Positions 14,238 to 19,318 of a stretch of 19,318 bases of DNA are shown here, piece by piece (positions within the stretch are counted from its first letter, which is position 1; every line of letters starts with the position of its first letter). The translations under genes were made by a program, and so were the position numbers. Source of the DNA: an uncultured Eubacteriales bacterium (GTDB lineage Bacteria; Bacillota; Clostridia; Oscillospirales; Butyricicoccaceae); NCBI GenBank assembly GCA_910585875.1, contig CAJUIK010000031.1, positions 628 through 19,945 of the forward strand, given 5' to 3'. The notes beneath the pieces are model-generated. The model did not search any database. It was not told where the DNA came from and saw only the letters and a list, made by a program, of their open reading frames with translations.

Positions 14238-14262
14238 TTTTTACATGAAAATAGGGTAAAAT
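14234..14262 (+). promoter_or_regulatory. Promoter of the NYN/OST-HTH gene
   Basis: TTGATT (14234-14239) overlaps the gntR stop codon and is separated by 17 bases from TAAAAT (14257-14262). The start would lie about 115 bases before the coding region. The leader contains CCGGC/GCCGG (about 14333-14347) but no terminator-like T-run. Confidence 0.55.
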
Positions 14263-14383
14263 ATCGGTAAATCAACCAGTTTTAACGGCCTGTTTTTCAA
14301 GTCTATTTCTCAAAAGTCTCGAAAAAATAAGCCCGGCAAGCCGCCGGACGGAAGGAAGGACAGAGCGCCCAGAGGGCAAAACT

Positions 14384-15217
14384 ATGGCAAATCAAGATAA
14401 ACGATTCGCGCTGCTCATCGACGCGGAAAATGTGTCGGCCAGATACATCAAGCGGATTTTGGAGGAGCTTTCCAACGAGGGAGTGGTGACATACAAGCGC
14501 ATTTACGGCGATTGGACCTCCCACAATATGTGCGGCTGGAAGGACACCCTGTTGGATCACTCCATCACCCCCATGCAGCAATACAGCTATACCGCGGGCA
14601 AAAACGCTACCGACTCCGCCATGATTATCGACGCCATGGATATCCTATACGCCGGCAATGTGGACGGCTTTTGCTTGGTGTCCAGCGACAGCGACTTCAC
14701 CCGGCTGGCCGCCCGCCTGCGGGAGGCGGGCAAGATTGTGGTGGGCATGGGGGAGCGGAAGACTCCTTCGCCCTTTATTGCCGCCTGCAATAAATTCCGG
14801 TTTTTGGAGGTTTTGCAGCAGGCCCAGGAGGCCGAGGCCGCGGCGGATTGCGCCGAGCAGAAATGCGCCTCCGGCCGGCCGGAGGACTGCGCCGGCCAGG
14901 AGACGGCCGGCGCCAGCGGAGCCGGGGCTTCCCTGCGGGAAATCCGCCGGGCTGTGCGCACGATCATCGACGACAGCAGCGAGGACGACGACCAATGGGT
15001 GCCGCTGAGCACGGTGGGCAACACCTTGATCAAGCGCTTCCCAGAATTCGACGTGCGCAACTATGGGCATCGCAAGCTGACTAATTTTATCAAGTCTTTG
15101 GACGCCTTTGAAATCCGGGAAGTGCCCAGCCCCGCCGACCGGAACACCAAAAAAATATACGTCCGCACCCGCCCCGGCAACCGGGGCGGCAAGCGCCGCC
15201 AGGCAGACCCCATTTGA
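14384..15217 (+). CDS. NYN-domain (PIN-like) protein with C-terminal OST-HTH/LOTUS domain
   Basis: A 277-residue protein. Residues about 5-142 are a NYN domain of the LabA/DUF88 type. FALLIDAENVSA (D13), NATDSAMIIDAMD (D77) and LVSSDSDF (D102 and D104) supply the acidic residues that bind metal in PIN-like RNases. A low-complexity Ala/Glu/Cys linker (about 146-182) follows. Residues about 183-262 look like an OST-HTH (LOTUS) domain, with SLREIRRAVRTIID, WVPLSTVGNTLIKRFPEFDVRNYG and KLTNFIKSLDAFEI; this domain binds RNA or partner proteins in other families. The tail is basic (RGGKRR). An RNA-processing or RNA-decay role is expected from family knowledge; the target is unknown. The start follows AGAGGG at 7 bases. 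Confidence 0.88.
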   Translation: MANQDKRFALLIDAENVSARYIKRILEELSNEGVVTYKRIYGDWTSHNMCGWKDTLLDHSITPMQQYSYTAGKNATDSAMIIDAMDILYAGNVDGFCLVSSDSDFTRLAARLREAGKIVVGMGERKTPSPFIAACNKFRFLEVLQQAQEAEAAADCAEQKCASGRPEDCAGQETAGASGAGASLREIRRAVRTIIDDSSEDDDQWVPLSTVGNTLIKRFPEFDVRNYGHRKLTNFIKSLDAFEIREVPSPADRNTKKIYVRTRPGNRGGKRRQADPI

Positions 15218-15238
15218 GCTTTGTCGATTCATGAAAAT

Positions 15239-15286
15239 AGCGCCCGGAGCCGGGGCATCTGAGCAGCCCCGGCTCCGGGCGCTTTG
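15239..15286 (+). terminator. Terminator-like hairpin after the NYN gene
   Basis: A perfect 18-bp stem (15239-15256 with 15266-15283) with a 9-base loop starts 21 bases after the NYN stop. The T-run is only three bases. The hairpin is also the left part of repeat copy 1. Confidence 0.55.
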
Positions 15287-15339
15287 GCCGTTGTATTATC
15301 TCAAACTGATACGGGTTACGCCTCCAGGCGCACGCCTGG
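15239..15339 (+). repeat. 101-bp hairpin repeat, copy 1
   Basis: The unit consists of a long GC-rich hairpin, the conserved block CAAACTGATACGGGT, and a terminal small hairpin (CCAGGC-GCAC-GCCTGG). By hand alignment it differs from copy 2 at 12 of 101 positions with no gap. It lies just after the NYN gene. Confidence 0.85.
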
Positions 15340-15363
15340 CGCCGGGCAGGCTCCGTGTTGGAT

Positions 15364-15382
15364 TTGGCGATTTATGCGCCAA
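15364..15382. repeat. Inverted repeat in the spacer between the 101-bp copies
   Basis: TTGGCG (15364-15369) and CGCCAA (15377-15382) flank a 7-base loop, directly abutting repeat copy 2. It adds a third type of stem to the array. Confidence 0.5.
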
Positions 15383-15482
15383 GTGCCCGGGGCCGGGGCT
15401 TTTGAGCAGCCCCGGCTGCGGGCATTTTGGTTGTTGTATCATCCCAAACTGATACGGGTCACGCCTCCAGGCGCACGCCTGG
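15382..15482 (+). repeat. 101-bp hairpin repeat, copy 2
   Basis: Same organisation and length as copy 1, 143 bases downstream in the same orientation. The long stem carries two mismatched pairs here (GG opposite CA positions), while the CAAACTGATACGGGT and CCAGGC-GCAC-GCCTGG blocks are kept. It ends exactly at the base before the stop codon of the minus-strand gene at 15483. Confidence 0.85.
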
Positions 15483-16004
15483 TCAGCGTTTGCCGATGGC
15501 GGTTTGCCAATCCTGGAAAGATTGATAGGCTTGTAGATAGAGGTCGGGGTCGCCTTGGTAGACCGCGGCCCAAAGGGATCTTTTGGGCGCTTCGCCCTGT
15601 TGATTCAGGCGGTAGCAGAAAACCGCCGTGGTGTTGCCGGGGTATCCGCCGTCGCCGTCGATGAGAATTTCATAACGGGCGCGGCCTCGGGTCAGAACCC
15701 AACGGTGAGAGCCAAAGCCGGATGCATACGCATTCGGCGCCGCCTTCAGACTGGAAACATAGTCTAATATCTGCTTGCGCTGCTGATCGGGCAGAGGGTA
15801 CAGGATGTTTCCACCGCCATGGAATCGAACGCTGCACTGCCAATCCCCATTCAGGTTCAGCGTGTCTGTCGGTTTGGAAGGAGGAAACTGCCGCCGCCAA
15901 AGCAGGAATCCGGCCAGCGCGGCCAAGGACAGGACGGCGCACAAAACATACTTTTTCCAATGGAATTTGTGCATTGTATTACCATCCAACGACGATAAAG
16001 TCAT
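15483..16004 (-). CDS. Small membrane-anchored protein of unknown function, last gene of the hem operon
   Basis: A 173-residue protein, or 163 if translation begins at the internal ATG at 15974. One hydrophobic segment near the N-terminus (KYVLCAVLSLAALAGFLLW, about residues 18-37) after a basic stretch should anchor it, with the roughly 135-residue remainder outside the cell. The soluble part (DWQCSVRFHGGGNI, RYEILIDGDGGYPGN, VFCYRLNQQGEAPKRSLW) looks globular and matches no family that I know. The start at 16004 lies 2 bases after the hemL stop with GGCAGG before it, so translation may be coupled; neither start has a strong ribosome site. Involvement in tetrapyrrole metabolism would be inference from position only. 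Its stop abuts repeat copy 2. Confidence 0.7.
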   Translation of the reverse strand: MTLSSLDGNTMHKFHWKKYVLCAVLSLAALAGFLLWRRQFPPSKPTDTLNLNGDWQCSVRFHGGGNILYPLPDQQRKQILDYVSSLKAAPNAYASGFGSHRWVLTRGRARYEILIDGDGGYPGNTTAVFCYRLNQQGEAPKRSLWAAVYQGDPDLYLQAYQSFQDWQTAIGKR

Positions 16005-16006
16005 TG

Positions 16007-17275
16007 TTATGCCTGCCGCGGCGCCGCGGCGGCCGCTTGGATTGTCTGGTCGATATCCTCCGCTGTGTGGGCGAAACTGACAAACATGGCCTCGAATTGG
16101 GCGGGAGCCAGGTAGATTCCCTGATCCAGCATATGGCGGAAATAGGCGGCGTAGCGGCCGACGTCGCTCTGCCGGGCGGAAGCATAATCCGTCACCGGGC
16201 CGGAGGAGAAGAAGGGACAGACCAGGCTGCCGATCTGATTCACCGCGCAGCCGGGCAGAGCCTGGCGCAGGCCCTGGGCCAGCCGTTCGCCCAAGCTGTT
16301 AAGATGGCCGTAGATCTCCGGGCGTTCCCGCAGCTGGGTCAGGTTGGCCAGGCCGGCGGCCATGGCCACGGGGTTGCCCGAAAGGGTGCCCGCCTGATAG
16401 ACGGCCCCCAGAGGGGAGACGCAGCTCATGACGTCCCGCCGCCCGCCGTAGGCGCCCACCGGCATCCCGCCGCCGATGATTTTGCCATAGCAGACCAGAT
16501 CCGGTTCTACGCCGAAATATTCCGCGGCGCCGCCGAAGGACAGACGGAAACCGGTGATGACTTCGTCGAAAATCAGCAGAGCGCCGTGTTTGTCGCACAG
16601 GCGGCGCAGGCCGGGCAAAAAGCCCTCCGCCGGCGGAACCACGCCCATATTGGCGCCCACCGGCTCCACGATGATCGCCGCTACTTGCCCTGAATGCTGC
16701 TCCAGCAGGGTTTCCACAGAACCCAGGTCGTTGTATTCGGCCAGCAGGGTGTCCTGAGCCGCGCCGCGGGTGACGCCGGCGCTGTCCGGCGCGCCGTTGG
16801 TCAGGGCGCCGCTGCCCGCTTTGACTAACATACTGTCGCAGTGGCCGTGGTAGCAGCCGGCGAATTTGATCAGCTTATCCCGGCCGGTGAAGCCCCGGGC
16901 CAGCCGCAGAGCGCTCATGACGGCCTCTGTGCCGCTGTTGACCATCCGCGCCATTTCCACTGGCTTGACAGCGGAGCAGATCAGCTCTGCCATCTCCACT
17001 TCCCGGCGGGTGGCGGCGCCGAAGCTCAGCCCCTCCCGGACGGCTTGCTCCACCGCCTCCCGGACGACAGGGTCTCCGTGGCCCAAAATCATGGGGCCCC
17101 AAGAGCCGATGAAATCGATGTAAGTCCGGCCGTCTTCGTCGACGATTCGGGCGCCCTGGGCGCTGCGGATGAAGCGGGGGGCGCCGCCCACGGCTCCGAA
17201 GGCCCGCACCGGGCTGTTGACGCCGCCGGGCATCACCTTTTGCGCCCGCTCAAACAATTGCTCGGAAACGTTCAT
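16007..17275 (-). CDS. hemL: Glutamate-1-semialdehyde 2,1-aminomutase
   Basis: A 422-residue PLP-dependent enzyme that converts glutamate-1-semialdehyde to 5-aminolevulinate, the last step of the C5 route. The N-terminal AQKVMPGGVNSPVRAF is diagnostic for HemL. The PLP-binding lysine is K265 in YGKIIGGGMPVGAYGG, the same number as in E. coli. NSGTEAVMSALRLAR and IFDEVITGFR are the cofactor phosphate and ring contacts. The start at 17275 overlaps the hemB stop by one base (TGATG), with AAGGGGGA upstream. HemL needs HemA (glutamyl-tRNA reductase), which is not in the window and probably lies upstream beyond 19318. Confidence 0.95.
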   Translation of the reverse strand: MNVSEQLFERAQKVMPGGVNSPVRAFGAVGGAPRFIRSAQGARIVDEDGRTYIDFIGSWGPMILGHGDPVVREAVEQAVREGLSFGAATRREVEMAELICSAVKPVEMARMVNSGTEAVMSALRLARGFTGRDKLIKFAGCYHGHCDSMLVKAGSGALTNGAPDSAGVTRGAAQDTLLAEYNDLGSVETLLEQHSGQVAAIIVEPVGANMGVVPPAEGFLPGLRRLCDKHGALLIFDEVITGFRLSFGGAAEYFGVEPDLVCYGKIIGGGMPVGAYGGRRDVMSCVSPLGAVYQAGTLSGNPVAMAAGLANLTQLRERPEIYGHLNSLGERLAQGLRQALPGCAVNQIGSLVCPFFSSGPVTDYASARQSDVGRYAAYFRHMLDQGIYLAPAQFEAMFVSFAHTAEDIDQTIQAAAAAPRQA

Positions 17276-18255
17276 CAGCCGATATCCCCCTTTCGCATCG
17301 CCTCCGCCAGCTCCTTGGCGTAATAGGTGACCAGACTGCTCGCCCCGGCCCGGAAGACGGAGAGGGCGCTTTCGCACATGACGCCGTATTCGTCGATTAG
17401 CCCGGCGGCCGCGGCGGCTTTGATCATGGCGTATTCGCCGCTGACGCTGTAGGCGGCCAAAGGCAGATCGGTCTGCTCCGACACCGCTCGGATCACATCC
17501 AGATAGGATAGGGCTGGCTTGACCATCAGCAGGTCGGCGCCCTGCTCCTCGTCCTGCCGGGCTTCCTTCAGCGCCTCTTTCACGTTGTGGTAATCCATCT
17601 GATAGGTCTTCCGGTCGCCGAAACTGGGGGCGCTGCCCGCCGCGTCTCGGAAGGGGCCGTAGAAGGAGGAGGCGTATTTCACCGCGTAGGACAGGATGGG
17701 GGCGTTTTGGAACCCGGCCTGGTCCAGGCCCTGGCGCAGGGCGGCCACCCGGCCGTCCATCATATCCGAAGGGGCGACCATATCCGCCCCGGCGGCGATA
17801 TGGGAAACCGCCGTGCGAACCAGGTATTCCAGGGTTTTGTCATTGTCCACATCCTGGCCGGCCAGAATGCCGCAGTGGCCGTGGGAGGTGTATTCGCACA
17901 GGCAGACGTCGGTAATCAGGTAAATTTCCCGGCCGAATTGCCGGCGAATGGCCTGGATTCCCTGCTGTACCACGCCGTCTTCGGCGAAAGCCTGGCTGCC
18001 GCAGGCGTCCTTTTCGGCGGGCAGGCCGAAGAGAAGCAGCTTGTCTACCCCGGCCTGGAGGGCGGCTTCCACGCCCCGGGCCGCCTGGTCCGGGCTGTAG
18101 TGGAAATGGCCGGGCAGAGAGGGAATTTCATTGCAGATATTGGTTCCCTCCTGCAAAAACAGAGGGAGAATTAGGCTTTTGGGGCTGACTCGGGTTTCCC
18201 GGATCATGCCCCGCAGAGCGGGACAGCCCCGCAGCCGGCGGCTACGTTCAATCAT
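17275..18255 (-). CDS. hemB: Delta-aminolevulinic acid dehydratase (porphobilinogen synthase)
   Basis: A 326-residue enzyme that condenses two 5-aminolevulinate molecules to porphobilinogen. The zinc-binding cysteines C118, C120 and C128 are present in VCLCEYTSHGHC, so this is the zinc-dependent type rather than the magnesium type with Asp at these positions. The two active-site lysines are K193 (SYAVKYASSFYGPFRDA) and K246 (LLMVKPALSYLD), the latter forming the Schiff base. The start at 18255 follows GGAGG at 8 bases; the frame is open further upstream from a TTG, which is less likely. It overlaps the cobA-hemD stop by 8 bases (ATGATTGA) and the hemL start by one base. Confidence 0.96.
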   Translation of the reverse strand: MIERSRRLRGCPALRGMIRETRVSPKSLILPLFLQEGTNICNEIPSLPGHFHYSPDQAARGVEAALQAGVDKLLLFGLPAEKDACGSQAFAEDGVVQQGIQAIRRQFGREIYLITDVCLCEYTSHGHCGILAGQDVDNDKTLEYLVRTAVSHIAAGADMVAPSDMMDGRVAALRQGLDQAGFQNAPILSYAVKYASSFYGPFRDAAGSAPSFGDRKTYQMDYHNVKEALKEARQDEEQGADLLMVKPALSYLDVIRAVSEQTDLPLAAYSVSGEYAMIKAAAAAGLIDEYGVMCESALSVFRAGASSLVTYYAKELAEAMRKGDIG

Positions 18256-19318
18256 GGAAAAAGCCTCCTGTTTCAATCAAAGTGTCAATCATAGAATCTA
18301 TCGAGGCCTGGGGAGAGACGGCCGGGTTCATGCCGAGCTCCCGGGCTTTGTCCGCCGTCTGCCGGCCGATGCACAGGGCCGGGACGCGGCCAAAGTCGGT
18401 TTCCGGCGGGCAGCAGGCGGCGAAAGCCTGGGCCCCGCTGGCGCTGGTCAGCAGGACGGCGTCGTATGCCGCCGGGTCCAGCTTGGCCTCCGGCGGGCAG
18501 GGCAGGCTGCGGTAGACGGGCAAGGCCCGCCAGCGGACTCCCGCCTGGTCCAGAGCCTGAGTCAGGCCGGGAGAGGCCTGCTCCGCCCGCGGCAGCAAAA
18601 CCCGGCTTTGTTCGCTCAGCAGACCCTGGTCCAGCATCTGCCGGGCCAAGGCCTGGCCGCTGTATTGGGCGGGGACAAAATCCGCCAGCAGGCCGCGGTT
18701 TTTCAGGGCTTCCGCCGTTTTGGACCCCACGGCGGCCAGCTTTTTGCCCGCCAATGCCCGACAATCCAGGCCGGCGCGGTTCAGACCTTGGAAAAAGCAA
18801 TCCGCCCCGGCGGCGCTGGTGAAAATCAGCCAGTCATAGTCTTCCTCCAAAGGCCAGGAGAAGGGGAGGGCCTGGCGCTTTAGCGTGGGCAGCAGGTCCG
18901 CCTGGGCGCCCAGGGCATCCAGCCGGCGGATCAGCTGGGAACCCTCCTGCCGGGGCCGGGCGACCAGAATGCGCCGGCCTTTCAGTGGCAGTTTTTCATA
19001 CCAGTTGAATTGGCTCGCCAGAGAAGCCACGGCGCCTACCAGCAGAATGGCGGGGGATTGGACGTTCTGCTCCGCCATGGTTTGGGCCAGCCGGTTCAGA
19101 GGGCAGACAAAGCTGCGCTGCTGGGGCCGGGCGCCGTTTTCCACAATGGCGGCGGGGGTGTTTTCGTCCACGCCCGCCGCCAGCAGGCCGGCGGCAATCT
19201 GGGGGGCGGAGGCTACGGACATCAGGAAAATCAGAGTGCCCTCCAGCTTGGCCAGCGTGGGATAATCCAAGTCCAGCCGGCCGTCTTTTTGCTTGTGGCC
19301 GGTGATAATGTGCAGGGA
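18248..19318 (-). CDS. cobA-hemD: CobA-HemD fusion: uroporphyrinogen-III C-methyltransferase/synthase (5' end outside window)
   Basis: 356 residues are visible and the frame is open through the window edge. The first about 110 residues are the C-terminal part of the SAM-dependent methyltransferase CobA/SUMT (SLHIITGHK, LEGTLIFLMSV, PAAIVENGARPQQRS, SPAILLVGAVASL). It makes precorrin-2 from uroporphyrinogen III. From about residue 113 (KGRRILVARPRQEGSQLIRRLDALGA) to the end is HemD, uroporphyrinogen-III synthase, with DWLIFTSAAGADCFF, AAVGSKTAEAL and DAVLLTSASGAQAF. The fusion makes and methylates uroporphyrinogen III in one protein, as is common in Clostridia. With hemB and hemL below, the operon is aimed at siroheme or corrinoids. 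The missing N-terminus would hold the main SAM loop. Confidence 0.92.
   Translation of the reverse strand, partial: SLHIITGHKQKDGRLDLDYPTLAKLEGTLIFLMSVASAPQIAAGLLAAGVDENTPAAIVENGARPQQRSFVCPLNRLAQTMAEQNVQSPAILLVGAVASLASQFNWYEKLPLKGRRILVARPRQEGSQLIRRLDALGAQADLLPTLKRQALPFSWPLEEDYDWLIFTSAAGADCFFQGLNRAGLDCRALAGKKLAAVGSKTAEALKNRGLLADFVPAQYSGQALARQMLDQGLLSEQSRVLLPRAEQASPGLTQALDQAGVRWRALPVYRSLPCPPEAKLDPAAYDAVLLTSASGAQAFAACCPPETDFGRVPALCIGRQTADKARELGMNPAVSPQASIDSMIDTLIETGGFFHD

Noticed and set aside
15239..15482. CRISPR-like repeat pair
   Set aside because: Only two copies, 101 bp long and diverged at 12 positions, with no cas genes. The internal hairpins fit a REP-like element better.
15722..16693. 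A 323-codon plus-strand frame opposite the small membrane protein and hemL
   Set aside because: hemL is certain on the other strand, and this frame shows no family motif.

Overview
The window looks like chromosomal DNA from a GC-rich member of the Firmicutes, most likely a gut clostridium of the Oscillospiraceae/Ruminococcaceae type. This is inferred from strong AGGAGG-type ribosome binding sites, sigma-A-like promoters with 17-base spacers, a YtrA-type GntR regulator with an ABC-2 exporter, the hut pathway running through formimino-tetrahydrofolate, and a cobA-hemD fusion next to hemB and hemL. The species cannot be named from the sequence alone. I see no insertion sequence, prophage, CRISPR array, rRNA or tRNA.

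Layout, left to right. (1) 1-607, minus: a GNAT acetyltransferase followed by the start of a PepD-type dipeptidase, sharing a promoter at 730-758. (2) 769-4359, plus: a YtrA-like GntR repressor, an ABC ATPase and an ABC-2 permease, with overlapping genes, a promoter, a palindromic operator over the start site and a strong terminator. (3) 4459-5199, minus: a TcdA-type ThiF/E1-like enzyme. (4) 5465-5857, plus: a small predicted lipoprotein with one WG-like repeat. (5) 5876-6390: a 70-residue XRE regulator (minus) with a structured leader. It lies opposite a promoter that drives a short orphan transcript ending at a perfect 15-bp terminator. Twin TAGCG-N7-CGCTA operators lie one beside each promoter. 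This is the most interesting unexplained part of the window.

(6) 6423-12941, minus: a complete five-gene histidine degradation operon, hutH-hutU-ftcD-hutI-fchA. It converts histidine to glutamate plus 5,10-methenyl-tetrahydrofolate and two ammonia molecules. Its promoter (13036-13064) faces a divergent GntR regulator at 13230-14237 whose effector domain does not look like the UTRA domain of HutC. GGTAT half-sites in the shared region are candidate operators. (7) 14384-15217, plus: a NYN ribonuclease-like plus OST-HTH/LOTUS protein with its own promoter. (8) 15239-15482: two 101-bp imperfect copies of a hairpin-rich repeat between convergent genes.

(9) 15483-19318, minus: the distal part of a tetrapyrrole operon, cobA-hemD (cut by the window edge), hemB, hemL and a small membrane-anchored protein of unknown function. 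All junctions overlap or nearly touch. The fusion supplies uroporphyrinogen III and precorrin-2, so the operon probably feeds siroheme and/or corrinoid synthesis.
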